Origin: Rhodobacter sp.
Lineage (GTDB): Bacteria > Pseudomonadota > Alphaproteobacteria > Rhodobacterales > Rhodobacteraceae
Length of the DNA stretch: 64,000 bases
Reading direction: 5' to 3'
NCBI GenBank assembly: GCA_027484145.1
Contig: JAIXUH010000007.1
Location: forward strand, 1-64,000
This document shows positions 44,691 to 56,540 of the stretch, one piece after another; positions within the stretch are counted from its first letter, which is position 1; the number at the start of each line of letters is the position of its first letter. A program made the translations under genes and the position numbers. Below the pieces are notes generated by a model. That model ran no database searches, was not told where the DNA came from, and worked only from the letters and a program-made list of their open reading frames with translations.

Positions 44691-45611
44691 ATGACCACGC
44701 TCGTTTTTGGCCACAAATCCCCCGATACCGATTCGACCGGCTCGCCCATCATCTGGGCTTGGTATCTGTCCGAGGTTAAAGGCACCCCTGCCAAGGCCGT
44801 TCTGCTGGGCGAACCCAACACCGAAGCGGCCTTTGTGCTGCGGCACTGGAACTTGGCCAAGCCCGAGTTCATCGCCGACGTCACGGCGGATGATAAGGTT
44901 GTCATCGTCGACACCAACAACCCCGCCGAACTGCCGCCGTCGATCAATGATGCCAAGATTCAGGCCATCATCGACCACCACATGCTTGTGGGCGGCATCA
45001 AGACCAAGACCCCGATCGACATCACCATCCGCCCGCTGGCCTGCACCGCCACCATTATGCATGACCTGATAGGGGCCGATCTGGCCAAGGCACCGACGTC
45101 GATCAAGGGGGCGATGCTCTCGTGCATCCTGTCTGACACGCTGGAATTCCGCTCGCCTACCACCACGCCACATGACAAGGCCGTTGCCGAAAAGCTGGCG
45201 GCGGATCTGGGTGTGAACATCAGCGAACTGGCGACCGCCATGTTCGAAGCCAAATCCGATGTGTCCGAGTTTTCGGACGCGGTGCTGCTGCGGATGGATT
45301 CCAAGGAATACAACGTGGCGGGCAAGGAACTGCGCGTGTCCGTCCTTGAAACCACGGCGCCCAAGGTTCTTCTGGACCGCAAGGCCAGCCTGATGGCCTC
45401 GATGGTGGATGTGGCGAAAGAAGATGGCGCCGATCAGGTGCTGCTGTTCATCATCGACATCCTCAAGGAAGAAGCCACGCTTTTGGTGCCGAACGATCTG
45501 GTCAAGCAAATGGCCGAAGCCTCCTTCGGCTGCACGGTCACCGGGGATACCGTTGTTCTGCCGGGCATCATGTCGCGCAAGAAACAAATCATCCCGTCGC
45601 TGAAACTGTAA
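44691..45611 (+). CDS. ppaC: Manganese-dependent inorganic pyrophosphatase (family II)
   Basis: Hydrolyses PPi to two phosphates in the cytoplasm. 306 residues. DHH-family metal motifs: FGHKSPDTDST at residues 7-17, VIVDTNNPAEL, IIDHHMLVGGI (DHH) and the DHHA2 C-terminal block with FLL-like IMSRKKQIIPSL (the SRKKQ/RKKQ signature binding PPi). Length is typical. A GAAGGCATATC ribosome site precedes the ATG. Ends at a strong terminator. Confidence 0.97.
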   Translation: MTTLVFGHKSPDTDSTGSPIIWAWYLSEVKGTPAKAVLLGEPNTEAAFVLRHWNLAKPEFIADVTADDKVVIVDTNNPAELPPSINDAKIQAIIDHHMLVGGIKTKTPIDITIRPLACTATIMHDLIGADLAKAPTSIKGAMLSCILSDTLEFRSPTTTPHDKAVAEKLAADLGVNISELATAMFEAKSDVSEFSDAVLLRMDSKEYNVAGKELRVSVLETTAPKVLLDRKASLMASMVDVAKEDGADQVLLFIIDILKEEATLLVPNDLVKQMAEASFGCTVTGDTVVLPGIMSRKKQIIPSLKL

Positions 45612-45632
45612 AGCGACAGGCAAGTTGAACAG

Positions 45633-45660
45633 GGGCCGGGACTTTATCCCGGCCCTTTTT
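45633..45660 (+). terminator. Rho-independent terminator after ppaC
   Basis: GGGCCGGGA-CTTTA-TCCCGGCCC-TTTTT, a nine-pair perfect stem followed by a T run, 22 bases after the ppaC stop codon. Confidence 0.92.
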
Positions 45661-45723
45661 CTTGGCATCGCCTTTGCCGCGACGAAGTCTGCCCCAAATG
45701 ACCGACAGCCGGAAAGGCCCGCC

Positions 45724-46599
45724 ATGACCGAAATCATCCGCTCGCTTGCACAGATCGCTGAACGATACGACGCCCTGTTTTGTGACCTGTGGGGGTGCCT
45801 GCACAATGGTGTGGCCCCGTTTCCAGCCGCAGTATCGGCCCTTCAGTCGTTTCGGGCGGGCGGCGGCAAAGTTATCTTGCTGACCAACGCACCGCGCCCG
45901 AAATCAAGCGTCATCAAACAGTTGGAAAGAATGGGCCTGCCGCGCGATACATGGGATGACGTGGCCACGTCGGGCGATGCCAGCCAATACGCCATGCTGT
46001 CGGGGGCCGTCGGGCAAAAGGTGTTCCACATCGGCGCCGTCAAAGACGAACCTTTCTTTGCCGATTTCGGCGATGATCTGGCCGATCTTGCCGCCCGTTC
46101 CACCACCACCCGCGTGCCGCTTGATCAGGCCGAAGGGATCATCTGCACTGGCCTTGCCGACGATGTGACCGAAACACCGGACGATTACCGTAGCACCTTG
46201 CTGTATGCCAAGGCCAAGGACCTGCCGATGCTTTGCGCCAACCCTGATATCATCGTCGATATGGGTGAACGGCGTCTCTATTGCGCCGGGGCCCTGGCGC
46301 AGGCTTACGAAGAGATGGGCGGCCGCGTGATCTATTTCGGCAAGCCGCATCCCCCGGTGTATGATCTGGCCCGGGCCCGCCTTGGCCTTGATGACCCGCG
46401 CATCCTGTGCGTGGGCGACGGCGCGCCCACCGATGTGCAGGGTGGCATCGCCGAGGGGCTGGATACGCTGTTCATCACCGGCGGTATTGCCGCTGCGTCC
46501 TTTGGCCCCGATGCGGCCAACCCCGATCCTGCCCTGCTAAAGGCATGGTCGCAGGAACAGCAGCTTTCGCCCACCTTTGCCATGGGTCATCTGCGCTAG
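45724..46599 (+). CDS. HAD-superfamily hydrolase, TIGR01459 type
   Basis: 291 residues from MTEIIRSLAQIAERYDALFC. HAD motif I is CDLWGCLHNGVAPF (D-x-W-G variant used by the NagD-like IIA subclass), motif II VILLTNAPRPKSS, motif III IYFGKPHPPVYDLA with the conserved lysine, and motif IV ILCVGDGAPTDVQGG. It belongs to the TIGR01459 HAD-IIA family typical of alphaproteobacteria. Likely a phosphatase of a small phosphorylated metabolite; substrate unknown. Confidence 0.9.
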   Translation: MTEIIRSLAQIAERYDALFCDLWGCLHNGVAPFPAAVSALQSFRAGGGKVILLTNAPRPKSSVIKQLERMGLPRDTWDDVATSGDASQYAMLSGAVGQKVFHIGAVKDEPFFADFGDDLADLAARSTTTRVPLDQAEGIICTGLADDVTETPDDYRSTLLYAKAKDLPMLCANPDIIVDMGERRLYCAGALAQAYEEMGGRVIYFGKPHPPVYDLARARLGLDDPRILCVGDGAPTDVQGGIAEGLDTLFITGGIAAASFGPDAANPDPALLKAWSQEQQLSPTFAMGHLR

Positions 46600-46667
46600 G
46601 GCATAATTGATCGCGTAACATTATTGCGCCATTAGGTGCATTATTGAAAATACATTGCGCAGCAAGA

Positions 46668-46696
46668 TTGCGCCGCGTCGCGGCATTTGCTAGGGT
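46668..46696 (+). promoter_or_regulatory. Possible promoter of the MaoC-type gene
   Basis: TTGCGC - 17 bases - TAGGGT, with the -10 box 30 bases before the ATG at 46727. The region upstream (46605-46670) is strikingly A/T-rich for this genome, with repeated ATTATTG and TTGCGC words. Confidence 0.4.
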
Positions 46697-46726
46697 CCCC
46701 AGCAACCAGCCAAGGGAATCGCACAG

Positions 46727-47170
46727 ATGTTGGACAACATGCCGCGCGGCACGATCTGCATCGAAGATCTTGAAATCGGAATGATGCGCCATCTGACCAA
46801 ACTGGTCACGGATCGCGACATCGAGTTGTTTGCCGAGGTATCGACCGACCGCAACCCGGTGCATCTGGATGAGGCCTATGCGCAGGACACGATTTTTGCC
46901 GGGCGCATCGCCCATGGCATGCTGACTGCTGGCCTGATCTCGGCCGTCATTGGCGAACAGCTTCCGGGGCATGGCACGGTCTATCTGGGCCAGTCGTTGC
47001 GGTTTATGGCGCCGGTCCGTCCGGGCGATACCGTGCGCGCCGAAGTCACGGTTACAGCAATCGACCATGCGAAACGGCGGGTTACCCTTGAAACCCATTG
47101 TCTGGTGGGTAAAACGGTTGTCTTGAAAGGCGAAGCGCTGGTTCTGGCGCCAAGCCGCAAGTTCGACTGA
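46727..47170 (+). CDS. MaoC-family (R)-enoyl-CoA hydratase
   Basis: 147 residues, a single hot-dog domain. The hydratase-2 motif is FAEVSTDRNPVHLDEAYAQD...FAGRIAHGML, containing the catalytic Asp-His pair (D44 region of TDRNPVHLD) as in PhaJ. Such enzymes hydrate trans-2-enoyl-CoA to (R)-3-hydroxyacyl-CoA for PHA synthesis or related acyl-CoA metabolism. The C-terminal VTLETHCLVGKTVVLKGEALVLAP is the typical last strand pair. No PHA genes lie next to it. Confidence 0.88.
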   Translation: MLDNMPRGTICIEDLEIGMMRHLTKLVTDRDIELFAEVSTDRNPVHLDEAYAQDTIFAGRIAHGMLTAGLISAVIGEQLPGHGTVYLGQSLRFMAPVRPGDTVRAEVTVTAIDHAKRRVTLETHCLVGKTVVLKGEALVLAPSRKFD

Positions 47171-47209
47171 CGGGGACCGGAACGCCGGGCGCCCCAGACC
47201 CGGGGAAGA

Positions 47210-48133
47210 ATGCTGGTTCATCATCATTGGCACGGCCTTGACGCCACCACGCGCGGTTCTTCCTGCGCGATGGGAAACTTTGATGGCGTGCATCTGGGCC
47301 ACCGGGCCGTGATCGACCTTGCCCGCACGGATGCGCCTTTGGGCATAGTCACGTTCGAACCCCACCCGCGCGAATACTTCGCCCCCGATGCCCCGCCATT
47401 CCGGCTGATGAATGCCGAAGCGCGGGCGAACCGGCTGGCGAAACTGGGCGTGCAGCACATGTTCGAACTGCCGTTCAACGCGGCCCTTGCATCCCTTGGA
47501 CCCGAGGAATTTGCGCGTGACGTGTTGGCAAACGGGCTTGGCGTGTCGCATGTCGTGGTCGGCTCCGACTTTTGCTTTGGCAAGGGCCGCACCGGAAAGG
47601 CCAATGATCTGAAGACACTGGGGGAAACATATGGCTTTCGGACCACCATTGCCGACCTGATCCGTTCGGGGGGCGGGCCCATCTCCTCGACCGCGATCCG
47701 GCAGGCGCTGTCGGATGGCCGCCCGCGTGATGCCGCCGCCATGCTGGGCCACTGGCACCGCATCGAGGGTGAGGTGATGCATGGCGAAAAGCGGGGCCGC
47801 GAGTTGGGCTATCCCACCGCGAACATGTCCGTGGCGGGCCTGCACCTGCCGCGCCTTGGCGTTTATGCGGTCAAAGTCGACGTGCTGACCGGCCCGCACA
47901 AGGGCAATTACGGCGGCGCGGCCAGCCTTGGGGTTCGGCCGATGTTCGGGGTCAACCAGCCCAACCTTGAAACCTTTCTGTTCGACTTTTCGGGCAATCT
48001 GTATGGCGAGCATCTGTCGATCGCCTTTGTCGATTACCTGCGCCCCGAAATGAAGTTTGACGGCCTGCCCGGCCTCATCACGCAAATGAATGCCGATTGC
48101 GACCGCGCCCGCGACATTCTGACCGCGCTCTGA
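47210..48133 (+). CDS. ribF: Bifunctional riboflavin kinase / FAD synthetase
   Basis: Phosphorylates riboflavin to FMN and adenylylates FMN to FAD. 307 residues: N-terminal FAD synthetase part with MGNFDGVHLGHRAVI near residue 21 (nucleotidyltransferase HxGH-like), SDFCFGKGRTGKAND and PISSTAIRQAL; C-terminal riboflavin kinase domain from about 185 with GRELGYPTANMSV (PTAN motif) and GVYAVKV, FVDYLRPEMKFDG. Normal domain order and length. Confidence 0.96.
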   Translation: MLVHHHWHGLDATTRGSSCAMGNFDGVHLGHRAVIDLARTDAPLGIVTFEPHPREYFAPDAPPFRLMNAEARANRLAKLGVQHMFELPFNAALASLGPEEFARDVLANGLGVSHVVVGSDFCFGKGRTGKANDLKTLGETYGFRTTIADLIRSGGGPISSTAIRQALSDGRPRDAAAMLGHWHRIEGEVMHGEKRGRELGYPTANMSVAGLHLPRLGVYAVKVDVLTGPHKGNYGGAASLGVRPMFGVNQPNLETFLFDFSGNLYGEHLSIAFVDYLRPEMKFDGLPGLITQMNADCDRARDILTAL

Positions 48134-48174
48134 TTCTGCTGGTGAAACCCCCTGCCCCAAGGCACCCTGTCCCG

Positions 48175-48624
48175 ATGACCCTGCGCGCGAAATACTGGGA
48201 ATCCGTCCCGCTGACCAAGATGACCCCCGAAGAATGGGAGGCATTGTGCGACGGCTGCGGCAAATGCTGCCTGAACAAGATCGAATACGAAGATACGGGC
48301 GAGGTTGATTTCACCCGCATCGCCTGCCGCCTGCTGGATGGGCAAACCTGTCGTTGCACCAATTATGACATCCGTCGCCAGTTCGTGCCTGATTGTGTGC
48401 AGCTGTCGCCCAAGACCTTGCCCAAGATCGCCTATTGGATGCCGCGCACCTGCGCCTACCGCCTGCTTTACGAAGGCAAACCCCTGCCCGAATGGCACCC
48501 GTTGCTGACGGGTGATCCCGAAAGCACGCACAGGGCCGGGGCGTCGGTGCGCGGCTGGACGATCCCCGAATTCGAGGTGGATGAAGATGATTGGGAAGAT
48601 TACGTGATCGAGGAAAAGCCCTGA
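48175..48624 (+). CDS. YcgN-family cysteine cluster protein (UPF0260)
   Basis: 149 residues. Cysteine cluster LCDGCGKCCLNKIEYEDTGEV near residue 25, then ACRLLDGQTCRCTNYDIR and ...VPDCVQL and RTCAYRLLYEGKPLPEWHPL. This is the conserved YcgN/YkgJ-like pattern, thought to bind zinc or an iron-sulfur cluster, function unknown. The ATG at 48175 gives MTLRAKYWESVPL, the usual start. Its stop codon overlaps the threonine aldolase ATG (TGATG). Confidence 0.9.
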   Translation: MTLRAKYWESVPLTKMTPEEWEALCDGCGKCCLNKIEYEDTGEVDFTRIACRLLDGQTCRCTNYDIRRQFVPDCVQLSPKTLPKIAYWMPRTCAYRLLYEGKPLPEWHPLLTGDPESTHRAGASVRGWTIPEFEVDEDDWEDYVIEEKP

Positions 48625-49655
48625 TGTTCTTCGCCTCTGACAATACCTCAGCCGCCGCGCCGTCTGTCATGTCCGCTGTCCTTGCCGCGAACGAAGGCTA
48701 TGCGCGCGGCTATGGCGCCGACCCGATCATGGCGCGCGTGACGGCTGAGTTGCGCGCCATGTTCGAGGCCCCCGATGCGGTGGTGCATCTGGTGGCTACG
48801 GGTACAGCCGCCAATGCCCTTGCCCTTGCCACGTTCATCCAGCCTTGGCAGGCCGTGTTCTGCCATCGCCATGCCCACATCGCCGAAGACGAATGCGGCG
48901 CGCCGGAATTCTTCACCAATGGCGCCAAACTGGCCCTTGTCGATGGGGCCCATGGCAAGATGACACCCGAGGCCCTGACACAAGCCCTTGGCAGCACGGG
49001 GGAAAGCGGCGTGCACGGTGTGCAGCGCGGCATCCTGTCGCTGACCAACGTGACCGAGGCCGGCACCGTCTACACCCCAGCCGAGATTGCGGCCCTGACC
49101 GCCCTTGCCAAGGAAAGGGGGCTGCCTTGCCACCTTGATGGCGCGCGTTTTGCCAATGCGCTGGTGGCCACGGGGGCCACGCCCGCGCAGATGACATGGC
49201 AGGCCGGCATTGATGCGGTGTCGTTTGGCGGCACCAAGAATGGCTGCCTTGGGGTCGAGGCGGTGGTGATCTTTGACCCGGCCAAGGATTGGGAACTGCA
49301 GTTGCGCCGCAAGCGGGGCGGGCACCTGTTTTCCAAGAACCGCTTTCTTGCGGCCCAGATGGAGGGTTACCTGCAGGACGGGGCTTGGCTGCATCTGGCA
49401 GAGCATGCCAATGCCATGGCCACACGCCTTGCCACAGGGTTGGCCGCCATTCCGGATGCCACCCAACGCCATCCGGTGCAGGCCAACATGATGTTCCCCG
49501 AATGGCCCGAAGGCACGCACGAGCGTCTGGAAGCGGCAGGCGCCGTCTATTACCGCTTTCCCGCCCCTGCGGGACGCGAGGGCGCGCGGTTGGTCACCTC
49601 GTGGTCAACCACCGAGGCTGACGTGGATGCCTTTCTTGCTGCTTTCGCCACTTAA
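48624..49655 (+). CDS. ltaE: Low-specificity L-threonine aldolase
   Basis: PLP enzyme that splits threonine or allo-threonine to glycine and acetaldehyde. 343 residues from MFFASDNTSAAAPSVMSAVLA. Motifs: GYGADPIMARVTAELRAMF, HIAEDECGAPEFF, CHLDGARFANALVATG (PLP-binding aspartate), and the Schiff-base lysine in DAVSFGGTKNGCLG. Typical length for family. Translationally coupled to the YcgN-like gene through TGATG. Confidence 0.93.
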   Translation: MFFASDNTSAAAPSVMSAVLAANEGYARGYGADPIMARVTAELRAMFEAPDAVVHLVATGTAANALALATFIQPWQAVFCHRHAHIAEDECGAPEFFTNGAKLALVDGAHGKMTPEALTQALGSTGESGVHGVQRGILSLTNVTEAGTVYTPAEIAALTALAKERGLPCHLDGARFANALVATGATPAQMTWQAGIDAVSFGGTKNGCLGVEAVVIFDPAKDWELQLRRKRGGHLFSKNRFLAAQMEGYLQDGAWLHLAEHANAMATRLATGLAAIPDATQRHPVQANMMFPEWPEGTHERLEAAGAVYYRFPAPAGREGARLVTSWSTTEADVDAFLAAFAT

Positions 49656-49658
49656 GGG

Positions 49659-50498
49659 TCAGCATGCCTCCAGATGCATCTGAACCGACCGCGCCACCAC
49701 GCCGGCATGGGTGATCGGCACCATATGCCCGGCCCCCGGCACCACCAAGCGCGTTGACTGGGCAAAGCGGCGGTGCAACTCCGTCTGCACTGCATCAATG
49801 ATCGGCGGGCTATCGGCCCCTTCGACCAGCAACACCGGAACACCGACAGATTCGATCCGCAGATAGGCCAGAAGGCCCGCCGCATCATCCAGCAGAACCG
49901 GGTTCTGCGCGACGATCAGATGAATACGGTCAATGATATAGCTGCGTTGCCGCTCGGGCAGGTCGGCCAGAGACTCTCCCGTGCCCCAATCCGCATGGAA
50001 CATGGCAGCGGCCTCTTCACGCCGGCCTTCCAGCAGCACACGCGCGAAATCCAGATGCTGGGCGCGGAACGGCGCATAGGCCGGATGCTCGGCCGCGCGG
50101 GCGGCGGCAAAGATCACAGGCTCGACCAGCGTCAGGCTGCGCACCAGATCGGGGCGTTCCAGTGCGATCCGCATTGCCAGCGTTCCGCCGAAGGAATGAC
50201 CGATCAGGTCAATCGGGGCGCCATTGCCCAGTCGTTCGGCCAATCCGGTTGCAATGCGCGTGGATAGCCCGTGCAGATCGGCCTTGCCATCCCAATCGGC
50301 GGCCTTGCCATGGCCCGGCTGGTCAAAGCCAACCACCGTCAGCCCGGTCAGTTTTTCGGCAAGCGCCGACCACGCCCCGGAATGCGCCAGCGAACAATGC
50401 AGCGCCAAGAGCGGGCGCGCGCCGCCACGGTCCCAGGTCCGGGTGGGCACTTGCCCCTGATCGGCCGGCAAAAGGGCAAGGTCTTCTGGCATCAGCAT
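49659..50498 (-). CDS. Alpha/beta hydrolase
   Basis: 279 residues. Alpha/beta-hydrolase fold: oxyanion-hole region [21 protein letters not shown], the nucleophile elbow [17 protein letters not shown] (G-H-S-F-G), the acid in [12 protein letters not shown] and the histidine in [14 protein letters not shown]. No signal peptide, so cytoplasmic. Substrate unknown. Converges closely on the threonine aldolase gene (three bases between stops). An in-frame ATG two codons later is an alternative start. Confidence 0.85.
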   Translation of the reverse strand: MLMPEDLALLPADQGQVPTRTWDRGGARPLLALHCSLAHSGAWSALAEKLTGLTVVGFDQPGHGKAADWDGKADLHGLSTRIATGLAERLGNGAPIDLIGHSFGGTLAMRIALERPDLVRSLTLVEPVIFAAARAAEHPAYAPFRAQHLDFARVLLEGRREEAAAMFHADWGTGESLADLPERQRSYIIDRIHLIVAQNPVLLDDAAGLLAYLRIESVGVPVLLVEGADSPPIIDAVQTELHRRFAQSTRLVVPGAGHMVPITHAGVVARSVQMHLEAC

Positions 50499-50664
50499 TA
50501 TCCGAACAAGGGCGTTTTGGCTGCCGAGCCGTCCTGCCGCCAGAACCTCTCATTGCCCGCGATCAAAGTGGTTCGCCGAATACACCGCAAAAGGCCCGAT
50601 TTTCAAGCGTTTTCGCGGCTTGCTCGGTCATCTGGGAACATCGCTCCAACAGATCGGCCACGTC

Positions 50665-50680
50665 GGCCAATCAATTGGCC
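50665..50680. promoter_or_regulatory. GGCCAAT-CA-ATTGGCC dyad upstream of prs
   Basis: A perfect 7-2-7 inverted repeat 87 bases before the prs ATG, in the 268-base divergent region between prs and the alpha/beta hydrolase gene. Could be an operator for either gene. No regulator in the window has a known match. Confidence 0.35.
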
Positions 50681-50766
50681 CCGTGACCAACAGGTCAGGT
50701 TTGCAAGGCCCCCGGCGGGTGGTAAGCGGTGTCACAATTTCGATTCCGTGGCCCCGGAGACAAAAA

Positions 50767-51786
50767 ATGCCCGCCATCACAGAACCCAAGCTGATCACCG
50801 GCAATGCGAACACGTCGCTTGCCAAAGCCATCGCCCGGCGCATGTCGGTACATCGTGGCATGTCCGTCGGGTTGGTGGACGCGCGGGTCGAACGCTTCAA
50901 TGATCAGGAAATCTTTGTCGAGGTGTTCGAGAACGTGCGTGGCGAAGACATGTATGTCATTCAGTCCACGTCGAACCCGGCCAATGACAACCTCATGGAA
51001 CTCTTGATCATGACCGATGCGCTGCGCCGGTCGTCGGCGGCCCGCATCACCGCCGTGATCCCCTATTTCGGTTACGCCCGCCAAGACCGCCGCGCCAAGG
51101 CCCGCACACCGATTTCCGCCAAACTGGTGGCCAACCTGATCGAAACCGCCGGGGTTGACCGGGTTCTGACCCTTGACCTGCATGCGGCACAGATTCAGGG
51201 GTTCTTCGACATTCCGGTCGATAACCTTTATGCAAGCCCGGTTTTCGCTCTGGATATCGAGCATCACTTCAAGGGTCAGATGGATGATCTGATGATTATC
51301 TCGCCCGATGTTGGCGGTGTGGCGCGGGCGCGCGAACTGGCCAAACGGATCAATGCGCCCCTGTCCATCGTCGACAAACGGCGCGAAAAGGCAGGCGAGA
51401 TTGCCGGCATGACCGTGATCGGCAATGTCGAAGGCAAGAAGTGCATTATCGTCGACGACATCTGCGATACCGCCGGCACCCTGTGCAAGGCCGCCGAAGT
51501 GCTGATGGAAAACGGCGCCGTCGAAGTGCACAGCTATATCACCCATGGCGTGCTGTCCGGCCCCGCGGTCGAGCGTGTTCAGAATTCGGTCATGAAATCA
51601 CTGGTCATCACCGATTCGATTGAACCGACCGAAGCGGTGAAAACGGCGCGAAACATCCGCATCGTGCCAACCGCCCCGATGTTTGCGCAGGCCGTGCTGA
51701 ACATCTGGAACGGCACCAGCGTGTCATCGCTGTTTGAAACGGAAACCCTCGTTCCGATCTATGAAGGCATGTATCAGCGCACCTGA
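50767..51786 (+). CDS. prs: Ribose-phosphate pyrophosphokinase (PRPP synthase)
   Basis: Makes PRPP from ribose 5-phosphate and ATP for nucleotide, His and Trp synthesis. 339 residues from [20 protein letters not shown], with GGAGACAAAAA before the ATG. Motifs: [19 protein letters not shown], the flexible/catalytic segment [33 protein letters not shown] and the PRPP-binding loop [18 protein letters not shown]. Slightly longer than the roughly 315 residues of E. coli Prs because of a C-terminal and internal extension. The ORF upstream of 50767 is not coding. Confidence 0.97.
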   Translation: MPAITEPKLITGNANTSLAKAIARRMSVHRGMSVGLVDARVERFNDQEIFVEVFENVRGEDMYVIQSTSNPANDNLMELLIMTDALRRSSAARITAVIPYFGYARQDRRAKARTPISAKLVANLIETAGVDRVLTLDLHAAQIQGFFDIPVDNLYASPVFALDIEHHFKGQMDDLMIISPDVGGVARARELAKRINAPLSIVDKRREKAGEIAGMTVIGNVEGKKCIIVDDICDTAGTLCKAAEVLMENGAVEVHSYITHGVLSGPAVERVQNSVMKSLVITDSIEPTEAVKTARNIRIVPTAPMFAQAVLNIWNGTSVSSLFETETLVPIYEGMYQRT

Positions 51787-51793
51787 GGCGCGC

Positions 51794-52144
51794 TCAGGCG
51801 ATGTCCCAGTCATCCTCGTCCCGCACAGGGCCGAGGGCGACCCAATCGGCACGAATACGGGCCACGCGGGTATCGCCCCATGTCTTGAACACCAGGTGAA
51901 ACCCCTTTTCCGTGACATTTTCGGCCATCAGGTCGGCACGGGCATTGGTGCCATGCGCAATGTCCCACATCGAAATGCTGACCGTTACTGCAGGGGCTTC
52001 GTGGAAGGGATCCTTGAACGTCACGATATGACGGCTTTCGCGGTCGCCTGACCCGGTCCACATCACACCGCCATCGGCAAAATCCGAAAACATCACCCGC
52101 GATCCTTGTTGGATGCCGATGCTGCCTGTTGAAAATCGTCTCAT
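51794..52144 (-). CDS. H-type lectin domain protein
   Basis: 116 residues, no signal peptide. The sequence GSRVMFSDFADGGVMWTGSGDRESRHIVTF, DPFHEAPAVTVSISMWDIAH and LVFKTWGDTRVARIRADWVALG follow the H_lectin fold known from discoidin and snail agglutinin, where it forms trimers that bind GalNAc. In bacteria such single-domain proteins are of unknown purpose. I start it at ATG 52144 (MRRFSTGSIGIQQG) because family members begin just there; ATG 52162 or 52159 would add six or five residues and no clear ribosome site separates them. Lies between converging prs and the atp operon terminator. Confidence 0.8.
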   Translation of the reverse strand: MRRFSTGSIGIQQGSRVMFSDFADGGVMWTGSGDRESRHIVTFKDPFHEAPAVTVSISMWDIAHGTNARADLMAENVTEKGFHLVFKTWGDTRVARIRADWVALGPVRDEDDWDIA

Positions 52145-52204
52145 GCCAGTGGTCTTCATCATCAAACACTCTAGCAGAATAAATCGGCAAAAATCTGGCC
52201 AAAA

Positions 52205-52235
52205 ACAAAAAGGCCCCCAGTTTCGGGGGCCTTTG
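52205..52235 (-). terminator. Rho-independent terminator of the atp operon
   Basis: On the minus strand GGCCCCC-GAAACT-GGGGGCC followed by TTTTTG, about 26 bases after the atpC stop codon. Confidence 0.9.
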
Positions 52236-52257
52236 TCATTACAAGATCACGCGGTGC

Positions 52258-52644
52258 TTAGTGGCTGGTCGCTGCACGCAGCGCCAGCATGTCGGCCACC
52301 ATCTTTTCAGCGGCGTCCTTGTCCTCGGCAATCGCTGCGGCGGCTTTGGCTTCGGCAACCATCGCATCGAACATGGCCGAGTCAGCCTCCTCCACCGGCA
52401 CCGCACGTTCGGCCAAAACCGATACGCCCGATGCGCTGATTTCGGCAAACCCGCCTGTCACGATGTAGGACTTGGTCCCTTCAGACGAAACCGCCTTCAG
52501 GATACCGGGGCGCAGGGTGGTGATGGTGGGGGCATGCCCCTCCATCGCCGTCAGGTCGCCATCGGCACCCGGAATCTGCACCTCGGACGCCTGAACCGAC
52601 GCGAGGCGCCGTTCAGGGCTGACGAGGTCGAACTGAACTGCCAT
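52258..52644 (-). CDS. atpC: F1Fo ATP synthase epsilon subunit
   Basis: Part of the F1 central stalk, linking gamma to the c ring and inhibiting ATP hydrolysis. 128 residues: N-terminal beta-sandwich [20 protein letters not shown]...[19 protein letters not shown] (the ...GVMGH/MEGH-type loop), then helical hairpin rich in alanine ([22 protein letters not shown]). Last gene of atpHAGDC, 10 bases after atpD. Confidence 0.96.
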   Translation of the reverse strand: MAVQFDLVSPERRLASVQASEVQIPGADGDLTAMEGHAPTITTLRPGILKAVSSEGTKSYIVTGGFAEISASGVSVLAERAVPVEEADSAMFDAMVAEAKAAAAIAEDKDAAEKMVADMLALRAATSH

Positions 52645-52654
52645 GGTTTCCCCC

Positions 52655-54981
<2,327 letters not shown>

Positions 54982-55001
54982 ATCCCTGTCCTTTCAGACG
55001 C

Positions 55002-56540
55002 TTAAGCGAAAGTCTTGGCGAATTCAGCGATAGCGTCTTTAAGCTTTTGCTCGTCCGCGCCTTTGATCTTCGGGTCCGATTTGGTCAGCCAGTCCAGAAT
55101 GTCCTTACGCTGATTGCGCAGGAAGGACAGCAGGCCTGCTTCAAAGCGGCCAACATCCTTGACAGCCACTTTGTCGAGGAAGCCCGAGGTGCCCGCATAG
55201 ATGACGCAGACGATTTCCGCGTTGGTCAGCGGCGAATACTGGTTCTGCTTCATCAACTCGGTCAGACGCGCGCCACGGTTCAGCAGTTGCTGGGTCGAGG
55301 CGTCAAGATCCGAACCGAACTGGGCGAAAGCGGCCATCTCGCGGTACTGGGCGAGCGAAAGTTTCACCGGGCCAGCCACGGTTTTCATCGAGTTGGTCTG
55401 AGCCGACGACCCCACACGGGAAACCGACAGACCGGTGTTCACAGCCGGACGGATGCCCTGATAGAACAATTCGGTTTCAAGGAAGATCTGGCCGTCGGTG
55501 CTCGAGATCACGTTCGTCGGAATAAAGGCCGACACGTCACCACCTTGGGTTTCGATGATCGGCAGCGCCGTCAGCGAGCCCGAACCGAAGTCGGCGTTCA
55601 GCTTGGCCGAACGCTCCAACAGGCGGCTGTGCAGATAGAACACGTCGCCCGGATAGGCTTCACGTCCCGGCGGACGGCGCAAGAGCAGCGACATCTGGCG
55701 ATAAGCCACGGCCTGCTTGGAGAGGTCATCATAGATGATCAGCGCATGGCGGCCGTTGTCACGGAAGAATTCCGCCATGGCGGTTGCCGCATAGGGGGCA
55801 AGGAACTGCATCGGCGCCGGGTCAGATGCGGTCGAAGCCACAACGATGGTATAGGCCATCGCGCCGGTTTCTTCGAGCTTCTTCACCAACTGGGCCACGG
55901 TCGAGCGCTTTTGCCCGATGGCGACATAGATGCAGTAAAGTTTCTTCGACTCGTCGTCGCCAGCAGCCTCGTTATAGGCTTTCTGGTTCAGGATGGTGTC
56001 CAGTGCCACGGCGGTTTTGCCGGTCTGACGGTCACCGATGATCAGTTCGCGCTGACCACGGCCAACCGGGATCATGGCGTCGATGGCCTTCAGGCCGGTC
56101 GCCATCGGCTCGTGAACCGACTGGCGCGGGATGATGCCAGGTGCCTTGACGTCGGCCACACGGCGCTCGGTCGCGGCGATCGGGCCCTTGCCGTCGATCG
56201 GGTTGCCAAGGCCGTCAACAACGCGGCCCAGAAGGGCGTTGCCAGCGGGCACGTCCACGATGGACTTGGTGCGCTTGACGGTATCGCCTTCCTTGATGTC
56301 CTGGTCAGAACCGAAGATAACGATACCGACGTTATCCACTTCAAGGTTCAGGGCCATCCCACGGATGCCGCCCGGGAATTCCACCATCTCGCCAGCCTGG
56401 ACGTTATCCAGCCCATGCACACGCGCGATGCCGTCACCGACGGACAGCACACGGCCCACTTCGGCCACTTCAGCGTCTTGGCCAAAGTTCTTGATCTGCT
56501 CTTTCAGGATCGCAGAGATCTCAGCAGCCTGAATTCCCAT
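55002..56540 (-). CDS. atpA: F1Fo ATP synthase alpha subunit
   Basis: Non-catalytic nucleotide-binding subunit. 512 residues from [21 protein letters not shown]-loop [62 protein letters not shown] and the arginine finger region [17 protein letters not shown]. The first ATG overlaps the atpH stop (TGATG), so translational coupling is expected. Confidence 0.99.
   Translation of the reverse strand: MGIQAAEISAILKEQIKNFGQDAEVAEVGRVLSVGDGIARVHGLDNVQAGEMVEFPGGIRGMALNLEVDNVGIVIFGSDQDIKEGDTVKRTKSIVDVPAGNALLGRVVDGLGNPIDGKGPIAATERRVADVKAPGIIPRQSVHEPMATGLKAIDAMIPVGRGQRELIIGDRQTGKTAVALDTILNQKAYNEAAGDDESKKLYCIYVAIGQKRSTVAQLVKKLEETGAMAYTIVVASTASDPAPMQFLAPYAATAMAEFFRDNGRHALIIYDDLSKQAVAYRQMSLLLRRPPGREAYPGDVFYLHSRLLERSAKLNADFGSGSLTALPIIETQGGDVSAFIPTNVISSTDGQIFLETELFYQGIRPAVNTGLSVSRVGSSAQTNSMKTVAGPVKLSLAQYREMAAFAQFGSDLDASTQQLLNRGARLTELMKQNQYSPLTNAEIVCVIYAGTSGFLDKVAVKDVGRFEAGLLSFLRNQRKDILDWLTKSDPKIKGADEQKLKDAIAEFAKTFA

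Noticed and set aside
46475-48244. 589-residue minus-strand ORF
   Set aside because: Antisense to the HAD, MaoC and ribF genes, which have clear family motifs.
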